Assembly (NCBI GenBank): GCA_039602395.1 | Contig: JBCNJP010000018.1 | Coordinates: forward strand, 4,026,163-4,090,162 | DNA: 64,000 bases | Direction: 5' to 3' | Source of the DNA: Deinandra increscens subsp. villosa | Lineage: Eukaryota > Streptophyta > Magnoliopsida > Asterales > Asteraceae | Shown here: in pieces, positions 1 through 11,714 of the stretch | How the letters are laid out: each line of letters begins with the position of its first letter | How positions within the stretch are numbered: position 1 is the first letter of the stretch | Notes under the pieces: generated by a model | Seen by the model: the letters and a program-made list of their open reading frames with translations, nothing else | Told to the model about the DNA's origin: nothing | Database searches by the model: none | Made by a program: the position numbers and the translations under genes

Positions 1-888
1 GGGTTTGAATTGACATGTAACGGCGGAGGAGGGAGGGAGGGAGGAGAAGGTAAACTCTGCCTGAAGTTTTCAATGCGTATGGAAAATGTCTAGAGGGAGA
101 GAGAGAGGGAGAGTTAAGTTGATAAGCTCAGAGAGAAAATAAATTAAAATAAAATTCAAGGGTAAAATGACGGGTGGGTGACGCTTGTATCTCAATGGCA
201 CCCCACTAAACCAGAATTTATGCCACTTTTCACGTCCGGTTTCAAAGATGCCAGGACAAGTGTATTTGGCGGTGGACATCGTAATTCCTAGGGTTTCGAG
301 TCTGGCAAAATTGGTCCTTAATGTTTAAAAAAATTATGGGTTTTTAAATTAAAATTTATTCTTTTTTTTTTTAATTCTACAAACAGAAGGAAGAATAAAA
401 AAAATGAGTATTTAGTTTTATATAAAAAAAAAGAAATGAGTATTTAGTTTTATAATATATATAAGTGTATGTTACTTTTCGGTTTCAATAATATATAAAA
501 CGTTTGGTTAAAAAACAATTTTTATAAAAAAAAGATATGAGAGGAGAGAAGTGTTCTTTACGGCATGAGGTATAATGATTGTGAGTTGAGGTGTGAGTGT
601 TTATCACGTAAACAATAACCAGACTAACACCCAAACTCCCTACATGATGACTTGAGTCGTGTATGTTACCCCTTTCATATCAATATATCAAATACATAAA
701 TGTTCTATATAAAAAAACCATTTTATTAAAACATAAATAAATAAATAAAGTTACATGAACCAAAAGATGGTGTGAAAGCGGGTGCAAATGATGGTTGTGT
801 TGTCAGTGTTGAGGGAGATTACGGGTTGATTTGTGGACGATAAAGACTCGTATGCATCAGGTTTGGTTGACCCGTATAAACACCCTAA

Positions 889-1252
889 GACCACCCGCAT
901 CAATAAACTCCCACATACCTCCTTTTTGGTCCAGTCAGCATGCCACATCATCTAATTCCCACATACCACAAAACCCATTTTTTTCCCACATCAATAACTA
1001 CCCACATACCACCTTTTACTTTCCACATCACCATTTTATTTTAAAATATATATATGATTTTTAATAATATATCAGTTGGATATTTAAAAAGAAAAAAGAA
1101 AATGAAATATGCAGGACCCACTCCTATGCGTATGTCCATGTACGTGATTACGTACGTACGCCTGAACGTACGTACCTCACAACAATCAAGAACCCACGTA
1201 CGAATTTGATGTTCACGTACGTACCAATTTTTTTCCCTTGATGTGGGGGGCC
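889..1252. mobile_element. PIF/Harbinger-like MITE, left copy only
   Basis: This 364-bp segment is absent from the right duplicate, which runs straight through near 20776. It is flanked by TAA at 886-888 and 1253-1255, the usual 3-bp Harbinger target. Its ends are imperfect inverted repeats, GACCACCCGCATCAA against GGCCCCCCACATCAA (12 of 15). The interior has several CCACATACC words on the left and a cluster of ACGTACGT palindromes at about 1138-1226. There is no coding capacity. Confidence 0.75.
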
Positions 1253-2331
1253 TAAGCCCAAGGGTTATGATTGTTTGAGTCATCCGTGTTCATGTTGAAA
1301 AGAAATTGAGTAGAAGAAGATGAAAGTATGTAACAAAAACTAAGTAGAAGAAGTGAAATTGGTGTAAAAGAAAAGTTGATATTGAATTTGGTTTAATAGG
1401 TAATATTTTGAGTAAGTTTTTTTTTATTAATTGCACCTGAACAATCGAAAAATCGACCGTTAACTCCATCCCTCTCGCTCTTCACGTAGTGGTTTAAACA
1501 AGGGACGGAACTAGAAAACTTTTTAAGGAGGTGCATAAAATTTTTGACATAGTCACTATTTTTATATTATTCAGTTTCATAAGAACATACATAAAAAAAA
1601 TTTGGTCCGAATGGAGCTGGTCACTTAAGACAAATACGACACAATGATAAAATAAATACCATCATTAGAATTTAAATAATATACATACGATGGTCTTTAC
1701 GGATTAAAGATAAACGAATTGGAATTAGTATAATTTGACAATTAGTTGCTTTTTATTTTATAAATTTTACGTCTCACATCTTTAAGATTTCAAGAAAAAA
1801 AAATATCATGGAAGAAGTGAGGATGATCAACAAAATTTTTTCAACCGGACCCTCAATGTTAATGTATTGATAATTAATTTGTAATTATATTTCGATTGGG
1901 CTATTTGGTATTTAAGTTCGAGCTATTACTGGATGTCGTCAAGCCTATTAGCCAATATATCCAGATCTGAACTAAAAAAAAAATATAATGTACAGGTCAG
2001 TCAAGAAGAGAAAGGAACACACTCAATAGGACTTAGAAGAAACATTGGGATAGAAGCGTTAACTAATTATGTTTTATCCAAAACTTATTAAATGACTTAC
2101 CATCACAAACAAAAATATTTGAAAACCCATACATATAATTTCCACTTCGCTTACGAGGTTGAGGGGGTGCACGTGCACTCCCTGGGCCTATTACAATTTC
2201 GCCCCTGGTTTAAACCACGCCTCCAACCCACACGACCCACTCACGCACACCCGGACCGATGTTTCACGCGCGTGAGTGAAACTCACATACTCACCCACAC
2301 ACATATATCGCACAACCTAATGTGAAGTTTA

Positions 2332-2665
2332 CGCTGTGTTCCCAAGTTTACTTAAAGAGGGAAAGGAAGAGAAATGAAGAGAAAGGAGAGGAAGGGAAAG
2401 GAAGAGAAAGGAAAAGAAATGGAGTGATTCATTTCCTTCCAAATCCTTCTAAATCGAAAGGAAAGAAAATCAATAGAAAATAGCATAATTTTCCCTCCCC
2501 TCCCCCCCCCCCCCCCATTCTCTCCTTTAATGAAACTCGGGAACACAATTTTTTTTTTGTTTCCTTCCCCTTCCCTCCTTAAATGAAACTCAGGAATACA
2601 AAATTTTTTACACTTCCTTCCCTTTCCTTTCCCTTCTCTCCTTAAGTGAACTCGGGAACACAGTG
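2332..2665. mobile_element. MITE with long imperfect TIRs, left copy only
   Basis: This 334-bp insertion is absent from the right duplicate near 48500. Its termini are CGCTGTGTTCCC and, reverse-complemented, CACTGTGTTCCC, with inverted similarity continuing for about 30 bp. A TTA lies on each side (2329-2331, 2666-2668). A 3-bp target fits PIF/Harbinger or CACTA, and the CACTG terminus leans slightly to CACTA. The interior is a purine arm followed by pyrimidine-rich copies of the end, including a C homopolymer near 2505-2517. Confidence 0.7.
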
Positions 2666-2931
2666 TTAATATTTAAATGATGGGTTTTTACCTAAAATAT
2701 TAATGTATTTAATTCTTTTACAAAAAGAAGATAGTGGAATAAAAAAAAAGGAAAGGAGTGTTTAATTTTATAAATACAATTATTAATCAATTTCATTCCT
2801 TGTTCCTTTATTATTTACAACTTATATTTACCTTTAATCTTATATATTAACTTTTTGTTGTTTGAATTTTTATTTATGTAGTCTATAGTTCATAACACTA
2901 TTTTTATTATTAATGTATATATTCATGTGCG

Positions 2932-3000
2932 CTTGGATTGTAGCCAAGTGATATAAGAGACAAAGTCTCTTTAGTGAAGATTAAATTCCAACCTTAATAA
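2932..3000 (+). repeat. tRNA-like Pol III promoter words, possible SINE head
   Basis: The words TGTAGCCAAGTGATA and, about 35 bases on, GATTAAATTCCAAC resemble degenerate A and B boxes at tRNA-like spacing. The same sequence is in the right duplicate at about 48788, so any insertion predates the duplication. No tail or target duplication could be fixed, so the SINE reading is tentative. Confidence 0.3.
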
Positions 3001-3206
3001 TTATGTTATTTAGGTGGAATAATAAAATATTATCATTAAGAAAACATATTCATGCTTTCATGATGATTTAAGTATGTAAGACTAAGGTTTAGGATGATAA
3101 CATGGAGTGTGGAGAGCTCTGATTACATCATCATTACACCCCCTTTATGAGAATAAAGTTTTAGTTTTTGTGCAGGACTTTACTACCCCGGTATTACCTA
3201 TTTTAC

Positions 3207-5650
3207 TGTAACATCCCAAAAATTTTCATGATTTGAATTTCCCGTCAATGCCTAGTTGAATTTATTTAACATAGCTAAAATTTACCCTTAAGCTAGTAAA
3301 AATTTACTTTAAGTAAACTTTGGGGTTTAATGGGTAGTTATTGTGTTTTGGTTGAAATATAATCAAAATTTTGAAATGGAGGGACCAGAAATGTCAATGC
3401 CCTAAACTTGAATTAAACAAAAAGGAAGGAAAGAGGAGGGGATCGAGATTCACGACCTGGAACCCAGCCCTCACCCTCTCATCCTTCTTCTTCCTTGTTC
3501 CTCCAAATTCTGCATCTAGGGAGTAAAGGGGCTGCGATTTTTATCAATTGGGGTGGAAATAGGAGTGGCTTCTAGCTCCTAAACTCATACTTGAAGCAAG
3601 TAAGTAAAACCCCACTTCTTTGCATGTGTAGGTCACGAAAATTAGGGCATCAAATTTGCAATTTGTGATGTAATATGAACCCTATGATGTTAGTAACTTA
3701 AATTCTTGCATAACCTTCTAGTTTGATTAACAATTTGTGATGTAGTCACCAAATCTTCTTACTTGAACCCCCATGTATGATGACTAAACTAGAAGGTAGT
3801 GAAATTGGCTGCCTTGGTGAAATTCTTGCATGAATGTGCTAGTATTTGATGAATTAAAGTTAGGTTGGAGGTGACTTCACCTAAACATTGATAATTGGAC
3901 AAGTAGGAGGTTCAATGGGTTGTGCTACATGTGTGTATAAACGTATGCACACAAGGTGCTTGATAAAATGCCTAAAAGAACCAAAATATGGTAAATACAA
4001 CAAATTTGCTTCTATTGATGTTGGTTGACCATAGGGAGCTATAAGTTCACAAAATTTAACCAACTTGATGAAAGCATGTGCATTAGCTAGCATGGTTGAT
4101 GTATGCCTTAGTTGTCATGTTAATATTAATGATTCATGTAGCTAGATGTAAACTTGATAAACATGCTTGATTTCCATCCTTGTGAATTAGTAACATGTAT
4201 GTGTAGCCTAGAAATCATGTTATTGGAATGTGATAAAAGTGCTACTATGATTTAGGTCCTAATATTGTTAGTGGCCCATTAGGCAATCAAGGTGATCAAA
4301 GGAATAACTCCGGAATTGGTGGAAGCGGTGGATCAAGCTCTAAAGGTAACATTATTTATGTTACATGAAGTACATAAGTAAATGCGTATTTACAATTTAA
4401 TAGAATAAACTATGAATGGTGTAAATGGGTGACGAACGGTTCTAGGAACCGTGAAGCCCAAAGCCAAGGGGCTCTCCAATGACAAACTTGACCATGGAAA
4501 AGATTCGGATGAATCATGAACGAATGAAAGTTACTATGGCGGAAATTGGCGTATAGAGTCTATGCCAAGTAACAAGAGAAAAGGAATCATAAATGGTTAT
4601 AGAACCATAGATTCCAAGGCTTATATGTGATCAAGTTAGGCATTGAGGTAAACCAAGGGCAAGGACCCATCTTAACGGGTCAAATAAGAAACTAAGGTCA
4701 TATGGTTATCAATTAAAACGATTAGATGAACCAATGGCAAGTAGAGTGAAATTTGTATGAACTATGTCATAAACTTAGTGTTTTAGTAATGTGTAAAGCA
4801 AGACTCATAACGAAAGCGTAGCACTAATTGTGAGTATACATACAAAGACTATGAGGTCATATTGCTTACATTGTGTTTTTAGTTGTAAATCCTATGCGTG
4901 GGTGGATTCTGGATGGTAATCTTTGAGGTTACCTCCAAGCTATTCCTTAACGGGTCAAACGGGTCGTAGAGTCCCGTTTTGTGCAAATCACGACTTGAGT
5001 TCAATCAAGGTATGTTCATAAGCTTAAAACATGTTTTAGAAATGAAATAGGAGTGTTAAAACACTGGTAGAATGGTTGAAAATTAGTTGGGAAAAATTGG
5101 ATGAAAACAGGGGAAAATAGCCAAAATTTGGCTAAGTTCAAAACTGGCCGAAATCAGCCAAATCCCTGGAAACTAGGCTCCAAGCGCATCGCTTGGAGCC
5201 ACCTACTTAGTAGGCGATACGTTAGCAAGTTCAGGCGTATTGCTTGGGACTTGAACCAGTCCAGGCGATACGCCTAGAACCTATGGGTTCAATGTTGTTG
5301 TTTTTCTTCTTTGTTAGCTGTTACTTTTAATTGTTATGCAATTTAAACTCACTATTGAAAGTGAGTGAATTGAAGGTAAGGCGAAAGCTTGACGGGTGCT
5401 CATCAATGCTAAGGAGGACCGATCATGGGAAAGCTAATGACCCGTTCCGTACTTTTGTTTATAAATCATGTAAATGTTATTTAACAACTTATGAATGTCA
5501 TTTACTACCCAATGGTATATTTTGTAAAATTTAAGCCCAAGCGTTGGGTTATAGGGCTGTTAACTATGTACTTTAAACAAAAATTTTCTGGGACCAACTT
5601 GAATGTTATAACCGTTGTGTTTTAGCATCAAATTGAACATGACTGTTACA
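3207..5650 (+). mobile_element. 5' LTR of gypsy element A
   Basis: The LTR begins TGTAACATCC and ends ATGACTGTTACA, directly before a primer-binding site. The preceding TTTAC (3202-3206) matches the uninterrupted right copy at 50215-50219, so the left border is exact. Length is 2,444 bp. A cluster of GCGATACGC-type words lies at about 5177-5278. No partner LTR is present; the element is interrupted by copia element B. Confidence 0.85.
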
Positions 5651-5653
5651 ATT

Positions 5654-5666
5654 TGGTATCAGAGCC
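5654..5666 (+). other. Primer-binding site (initiator Met tRNA)
   Basis: TGGTATCAGAGCC starts four bases after the end of LTR A. It is the standard plant LTR-retrotransposon primer-binding site complementary to the initiator methionine tRNA 3' end. It fixes element A as plus-strand. Confidence 0.9.
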
Positions 5667-5905
5667 ATGGTTTGAGAGAATTAAGTACTCGAGGAGTACT
5701 TGAACTCAAACCTTGAGCTCAAGGGAACGGGAAAAGTGATCGGTTCAAGCTTGATGAAGCGTCCGTGCAAGGTACATAACCTTCAACTGATTATTGAAAT
5801 TGCATTTTAATATGAATGAATGCTCTTATATGCCTGTAAAGGCAGAGTTATTAGCTATCACTCGGGAAATGCACGGGGAGGTGTTTCTACACCTGAACCG
5901 GGAAG

Positions 5906-6109
5906 TGCGTGAGTGAAGTGTCCCAGGTTGAAGCGGGGTAATGCTAAGACTAGAAACCTCGTATAAACCTGGGGGGAGATATTGGCTATGACCAATATAA
6001 TATATGCGTGAGTAAAGTGTCCCAGGTAGAAGCGGGGTAATGCTAAGGCTAGAAACCTCGTATAAACCTATGGGGGGGGGGGGTATCGGCTTTGAACGAT
6101 ATAATGTAT
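5906..6109 (+). repeat. Two-unit tandem repeat in the gypsy A leader
   Basis: Two diverged copies of a unit of about 99 bp start at 5906 and 6005. Each begins TGCGTGAGT and contains GAAGCGGGGTAATGCTAAG and CTCGTATAAACCT. They lie in the untranslated leader between primer-binding site and gag. Confidence 0.85.
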
Positions 6110-6182
6110 AAAACAATACCTTGCTGTAGGTAAGGGTAAATAAAAGCTGTTAAGCTGATGAAAAACTTTGTTCTGTAGATCA

Positions 6183-6541
6183 ATGGACCATGATGGCGGT
6201 GATCTTGCAGAAGAGCAGAGACATCAGGCTTTGAGGGCCCAGATCTCGAAGGGAAATGCCATTCAGGAAGCTATTCCCGAGTATGTGCAAAAGATCCAGG
6301 AGGATCTACTGAGTACCTTGAACGAAAAGTTCGAGGAATTGAAGAATGCCCTCCTGAATAAAGGGGAGGCCAGTGTGCCAAAGAAGAAGGGGAGTTCCTT
6401 CAAAGATTTTATGGCGTGTAAACCCCCGTAATACATGGGTGATCCCGACACAATAGCTAGTCACCGATGGATGACCAATGTGGAGGGGGTAATGAAAGTA
6501 CGTGAGCGTGAGGATCTTCTACTTAGTCGTATAGAAATCAA
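6183..6541 (+). pseudogene. Gypsy element A gag, 5' fragment
   Basis: An open frame starts at ATG 6183 (MDHDGGDLAEEQRHQALRAQ...). It carries a helical N-terminal gag-like segment and reaches KDFMACKPP, then a TAA at 6429-6431. The same frame resumes with YMGDPDTIASHRWMTNVEG, the usual start of the plant gypsy gag domain, where the stop position normally holds a sense codon. The frame is cut at 6541 by copia element B. It is non-functional; gag identity rests on the CKPP...W...EG pattern. Confidence 0.7.
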
Positions 6542-6819
6542 TGTAAACGAGTAAACACAGAGAGTAAATACAACTGAGACTTGTATTAACCACAGAGACC
6601 ACAGAGTACACTTAGAGAAAGTTATGACACGGAAGCTATCTAAAACTATACAAGACGAACATATTTATAGGCGGAAATCACGACTGGCCGAACCTCAGGT
6701 TCGGCAAAGCTTCGGCGGCTCCGAACCTGGAGTTCGGCCAAGGTTCGGCCAGACCTAAACTTGCACATTCCATCTTGTTCTCGATAGTTCACATGACGAT
6801 CAGGAACCATGTATCAACA
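6542..6819 (-). mobile_element. Copia element B, LTR (minus orientation)
   Basis: Read on the minus strand, this 278-bp LTR begins TGTTGATACATGG and ends CTCGTTTACA. The adjacent plus-strand AACTCTCCCTCGGC is the complement of a polypurine tract, so this is the element's 3' LTR. The preceding ATCAA (6537-6541) is the likely target duplication. A TATA box (CCTATAAATATG, minus strand, about 6659-6670) lies just downstream of a cluster of CCGAAC/GTTCGG words at 6683-6753. Confidence 0.7.
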
Positions 6820-7568
6820 AACTCTCCCTCGGCATGTGCAGTATTATCTCCTCTTAATAAAACTTGTATCTTGTATCTTCAATCAAACTCCTCCTCGATC
6901 TAGACGATGAGTTCAATCTTGAATACTTGATATTGAAATGTGTGTAGTCTCTTTATCAACAAACTTCAGAAGACTTGAAGTTGTGATGTTCTCTTTCCAC
7001 TTAGAAACCTGCCAACATAAATAATCTTGGAGCAAAACGTCTCTTCGAGACTCCAAGATATCTTGATTTTGAAAATGAATTCGTAATTCGTGTTGATCAA
7101 TTAAAAACAAATCAGAAACAAAATCTTTTTGACTTTTAGAAACTTTATATCAAAACACACCTAAAATCTTTTTGGAATTTTCTGATAAGAAAGTAAATGC
7201 CATACAGAATCAGACACTATTTTTGTCTTTTGCGAGAAAGATCACGACTTGGGATCATATTGGTCATAACATGCTGAACGACACTTCAATTTCGATTATT
7301 GTAGCACATAAGCCATGTCGATTGCAGATATACTTTGTCCAACTTTAAAGTCTGGCACAATCGTACTCATAACATCTGGATATGTTAATGTATGTATTAG
7401 ATTTGCATTGACCAGTGTACCCCACACTATCAGACATACTCAGATATGCTTTGCTTATCACATTTTGTGATTTCACTTGTGATATTAATCATATAATGAT
7501 TGTATTCATGATATAGTCAACTGTGTTCCATGCAAAAAGAAATAAGAAAGTTAAATCGTCTACCTTAA
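6820..7568 (-). mobile_element. Copia element B, internal 3' remnant
   Basis: This follows LTR B and is cut by gypsy element C at 7569. It begins with the polypurine-tract complement. One minus-strand open stretch at 6913-7110 encodes 65 residues (about 60 from its first ATG) with no motif I recognise. The rest shows no conserved coding. The other LTR of B is not in the window, so it lies in the gap or was lost. Confidence 0.5.
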
Positions 7569-10375
7569 TGTGACGCCCACTCCCAGACTTGGCCCTAGGA
7601 GCGGTCACGCATCGGATTTACTCATGAACACAAGGTACAACAGAGATAACTAAAGCAGCGGAAATAAAAACTTTTATTCATATGCCAAGTATTACATAGT
7701 AAGAGAGACAAATACAAAAGAGAAATAAACATCTCCACGCCAGTTTTCAAAAATGTCTTCTCTTGATAGCCTGACATTGTCTTGATAGTATATGCCACCT
7801 AGTTCCTGCTCACATCTCAGCCTTCCATTTTCGATCCGAAGGTCCAGCCTCATCTGACATACATAACTTAACAAGTCAGCTTACGCTGGTGAGTTCTACG
7901 TTTTGGGAAAACTTTACCTTTCGAAGGCACTTAGGTTTGTCAAACACATTTCTGTAATTAGACAATCAAACACAAAGCATATAGCACATATATTCACATA
8001 TTCTAACCTTGTGAATAAACTAACCTTCTGTTGCTTTGTCATCCTTGTCTCATATTAAATTTTGTCTTAGGGAAATAGTGTTTCTACTTGCTTTACGAAC
8101 ACATCGTGTAGCAATGGTCCCTTTAGTTTTGACACTATATAGCTTTGACGCTATCTGGCTTTGACGCCACTTTAGCTTTGACGCTTTCTGGCTTTGACGC
8201 CGCTTGGTTTTGACACCATTGGGACAACACTATTTAACTTCTTGTTTCAGAAGCCCCTTACCCACCAATCTTTTCTCGATTACCATCATTAATCTATTCT
8301 ACTAGAAACATTGAAATGGCAATTTATCTTCCTCTAATCATCACCATACAATCAATACATATAACATGCAATTATATCAATTGAGAGTATTTTCACAGAA
8401 CGTTATGTATATCAGCCCAAAATGGTTTAAAACATTTAAATAATTTAAAAGAGGGCTCATAGAACTCACCTTAGCTTTGCAAAGCTATTACTCTGGGGTT
8501 AAGTTCTTGTGAATCAGTTTCTTAATTCCTTTAACGTAATGTCCCTATCAAGACATCCTAAAGGTTACAATTCACATTTAGGACTTACCTCATTATCCAA
8601 AACCCAACTTTTTATTAGTTAATACCCTTAATAGTCAAAATGACCATTTTGCCCCTTTTACATATTTTGTTATATCTTTATCAATTCTTTGCTCCTTAAC
8701 GTTTACCGCTCGTGTTTCCTCATGACCGATCATTTGGCGGAATTACTATGAGGAATAGTCACGGGGTTTGGAATTTGGTGACGATCGTTACCGGCCGTGT
8801 AGGCGTCATTGACGACCATGAGGCGGAATTACTACAATCGTTGCACCGAGTAATTTAATTATAAATTACCAAAATTTGAACTCATACATGTTTAATATAT
8901 ATGTAAACATGTTACCATACCAAAATTCAAGTCCTTATACCTTCCGGATTATTTTATATTAAATATCCATATTCCGAAACCCTAATTACCCATTTTTCTC
9001 GTTTCTATAGCAAAACTCATTTTTATACAGAACCATCTAAGGGTATTATCTATTATGACATTTTATAATATCCCTTAAAATGGCAAGGCTTAATTCAAAA
9101 CCGTTTACTCGATTTGGGCAAAACATCATCATGAAAACCCTAATCTTGACCCATTTCCAAAACTCATACCAAACCTTCACCAATTCTGAAATAAACTTAG
9201 GGCTTTCTTAAAATACATCAAATTAGGATTACCTACCAAAATTCAGAGCTTAATTCCCATCCGATCATCCAATTTTACCCAAACAAGCTCAAGAACCCTA
9301 ATTTGAGCATAGTTTTGAAAGTCATACTTAGAGATTGATTTAGCCAAAACTGAAAGAGGTTATTTTAGATCTTACCTAATGATGCTTGACTGCAGAAATT
9401 CGGATCTTAACTCTTCACCGTTTGAGAGAATTCGATCGATCAAGGTTCTGCGTTTTCTAGGGTTTTTAGAGAGTTTTTGGATGAAAAATTCATGAATTGG
9501 TACTCAAATCTGATGAATTCGACCTCTATATATAGCCATGACCTGCGCCTTGATGTCTTGACACGTTCCCTAGTGACTAAGCTCTTGAAAACGACACGTG
9601 GAGAGCTCTAAAAGTCGAAAACGTGGCTTGTTTCTTGATTAAACACGTTTTCTGCACAGCTATATGGCTCGCGTATCGCGCCAACCATGTCCATGGTCTT
9701 CGCGATACGCCTGGCATCTATGGCTAAATGACAGTTTTAGTCCCTGTACTTTTTATTTGCATTTCAGCCCCCTAACTTCTACCAAACTGTTATTTTATGC
9801 ACCGAACTATTATAAAACATGTTTAATAAAGTTTCTAAGGCTCAGGACACCCTCGATGATATACATATACATACGTATATATATTTGTATATATATATAT
9901 ATATCTTTTGATATTTTACGTTCTAGCCCCTCAAACTTTCCAATACTTATCATTTCATGTTATGGGTCACATTAGGATATATTTTTACTATATTCTAAGC
10001 CTTAACATGTATATAATAGTTATAGATACGTATAATATCCTTATACGTTGATACTTTATATAAATTACACTTTTAACCCTTCTACTTTTCCATTAACTAC
10101 TAACACTCGTATTCACATGTATATAACTATCAATTCACACATATATCATCATGTTATTTGTATAAACATATATTTATCTCATATTTTACTTTCTTTACCG
10201 TTTAACTCATCCGTTTATACAAATTTCATCATTTTGGCCACTAAACACGTATTTCTAACACATGCGATTTATCTAATGCATAGTTTACCATTTTTATCAA
10301 TCAAACTTACGTATTGATAATATAGACACGTATTTACTTAAATATATCATGTACCTTTGAAATTGGGGTGTTACA
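7569..10375 (-). mobile_element. 3' LTR of Tekay-type gypsy element C
   Basis: On the plus strand it opens TGTGACGCCCACTCCC and closes GGGGTGTTACA (2,807 bp), directly next to a polypurine-tract complement and a minus-strand pol gene, so it is the element's 3' LTR. CTTAA at 7564-7568 is the candidate target duplication. A minus-strand TATATATA at about 9525-9534 lies roughly 140 bp downstream of paired GCGTATCGC/GCGATACGC words (9669-9713). It is related to the split LTR at 25559-26609 and 45060-48064. Confidence 0.85.
8128..8222. repeat. Short tandem repeat inside LTR C
   Basis: About six units of roughly 16 bp share the core GCTTTGACGC or GTTTTGACAC, separated by words such as TATCTGG and CACTTTA. 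It is a small LTR-internal minisatellite. Confidence 0.8.
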
Positions 10376-10390
10376 ACTCTCTCCCCCTTA
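10376..10390 (-). other. Polypurine tract of gypsy element C
   Basis: The plus strand reads ACTCTCTCCCCCTT, a minus-strand AAGGGGGAGAGAGT abutting the LTR. This is the expected plus-strand primer for reverse transcription and confirms minus orientation. Confidence 0.85.
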
Positions 10391-10415
10391 AAAGGGTTTC
10401 GTCCTCGAAACATGC

Positions 10416-11714
10416 TCAGCTCGAGAATAACTCGGGATGAGATTCTCTCATTTCATCTTCTCGTTCCCAAGTAGATTCTGAACCTTTTCTGTGCATCCAC
10501 TGCACCCTGACCATCGGAATGGTCTTGTTTCGGAGTTTCTTTTCACTGCGATCTAAAATCGCAACTGGCCTTTCCACATATGATAACTTTTCGTCTACCT
10601 CAATTTCATCTAAAGGTACTATTTCTGATTCATCATATATACACTTTCTTAGATAAGAAACATGGAATGTTGGGTGAATCCCAGACATTTCCTCAGGTAG
10701 ATCTAACCGATATGCAACCTCACCTACCCGTTCTACGATCTTAAAAGGTCCTACGTACCTTGGGCCTAACTTTCCCCTTTTACGAAACCGAATAATACCC
10801 TTCCAAGGAGAAACTTTTAGTAACACAAAGTCTCCAATTTGGAATTCAATTGGCCTTCTCCTCTTATCCGCATATGACTTTTGTCGATCTTGTGCCGCCT
10901 TTAATCGTGCCTTGACCACATCAAGATCTCGAGCCATATTTTCGACTACTTCTTTACTTCCTATTTCTCGTTGGCCAACTTCACCCCAACACACTGGAGT
11001 TCGACACTTTCTACCATACAACATCTCATAAGGAGGCATGCCAATACTAGCATGATAACTGTTGTTGTAGGAGAATTCTGCTAATGGTAGGTGACTATCC
11101 CAATTTCCTCCAAAGTCTATTATACAAGCACGCAACATATCTTCCAGAGTTTGTATCGTTCTCTCACTTTGTCCATCCGTCTGAGGATGATATGCCGTGC
11201 TAATATGTAACCTCGATCCCATATTCTTATGGAATTTCCTCCAAAATCGCGAAGTGAACCGAGTGTCTCTGTCGGAGACTATAGACACTGGCACCCCGTG
11301 TTTAGAGATGATCTCCTTAATAAACAAACTAGCTAACCCTTCAGAAAAAATTGCCTCATGAATAGGCAAAAAGTGAGCACTCTTGGTTAGCCTGTCCACA
11401 ATCACCCAGATGGTGTCATAACCTTTAGCTGTACGAGGTAGCTTAGTTATGAAGTCCATCGTGATATGTTCCCACTTCCATTCAGGAATCTTCAGAGGTT
11501 GAAGCATTCCATAAGGCTTTTGATGCTCAGCCTTAACCTTTGCGCAAGTCAAACACCTATTCACATATTGCATGACATTAAACTTCATACCTGGCCACCA
11601 ATAGTCCCGTTTTAAGTCTTGATACATCTTAGTTGCACCAGGATGAATTGAATAGCGTGACTTATGAGCTTCGTCTAAGATCTTACCACGAATCTCACCT
11701 AAAAGCGGTACCCA
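10416..11714 (-). CDS. Gypsy element C pol: integrase and chromodomain-like end (partial)
   Basis: The frame is open from the gap edge at 11714 to the stop at 10416 and encodes the end of a Ty3/gypsy polyprotein. In order it shows an HX(n)H...CLTC zinc-binding motif, the integrase core with its D (MDFITKLP), D (VSDRDTRF) and E (DGQSERTIQ), the GPF/Y-type module (LGPRYVGPFKIVERVGEVAYRL), and a C-terminal chromodomain-like segment (PVAILDRSEKKLRNK then VQWMHRKGSESTWERE). That combination is typical of Tekay/Del chromoviruses. Protease, reverse transcriptase and RNase H would lie in the gap. No stop or frameshift is seen, so insertion may be fairly recent. Confidence 0.92.
   Translation of the reverse strand, partial: WVPLLGEIRGKILDEAHKSRYSIHPGATKMYQDLKRDYWWPGMKFNVMQYVNRCLTCAKVKAEHQKPYGMLQPLKIPEWKWEHITMDFITKLPRTAKGYDTIWVIVDRLTKSAHFLPIHEAIFSEGLASLFIKEIISKHGVPVSIVSDRDTRFTSRFWRKFHKNMGSRLHISTAYHPQTDGQSERTIQTLEDMLRACIIDFGGNWDSHLPLAEFSYNNSYHASIGMPPYEMLYGRKCRTPVCWGEVGQREIGSKEVVENMARDLDVVKARLKAAQDRQKSYADKRRRPIEFQIGDFVLLKVSPWKGIIRFRKRGKLGPRYVGPFKIVERVGEVAYRLDLPEEMSGIHPTFHVSYLRKCIYDESEIVPLDEIEVDEKLSYVERPVAILDRSEKKLRNKTIPMVRVQWMHRKGSESTWEREDEMRESHPELFSS

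Larger units (their letters stand above)
1..3206. repeat. Left copy of a segmental duplication (PWR-upstream DNA)
   Basis: Position 1 aligns with 19890, and similarity continues base by base to 3206, which aligns with 50219, once the insertions in each copy are removed. In the right copy this DNA lies directly upstream of the POWERDRESS-like gene, so here too it is probably the upstream DNA of a sister gene copy left of the window. Left-only insertions are the MITEs at 889-1252 and 2332-2665 and the gypsy element at 3207. Similarity looks well above 90 percent by eye. No gene was recognised inside it. Confidence 0.9.
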
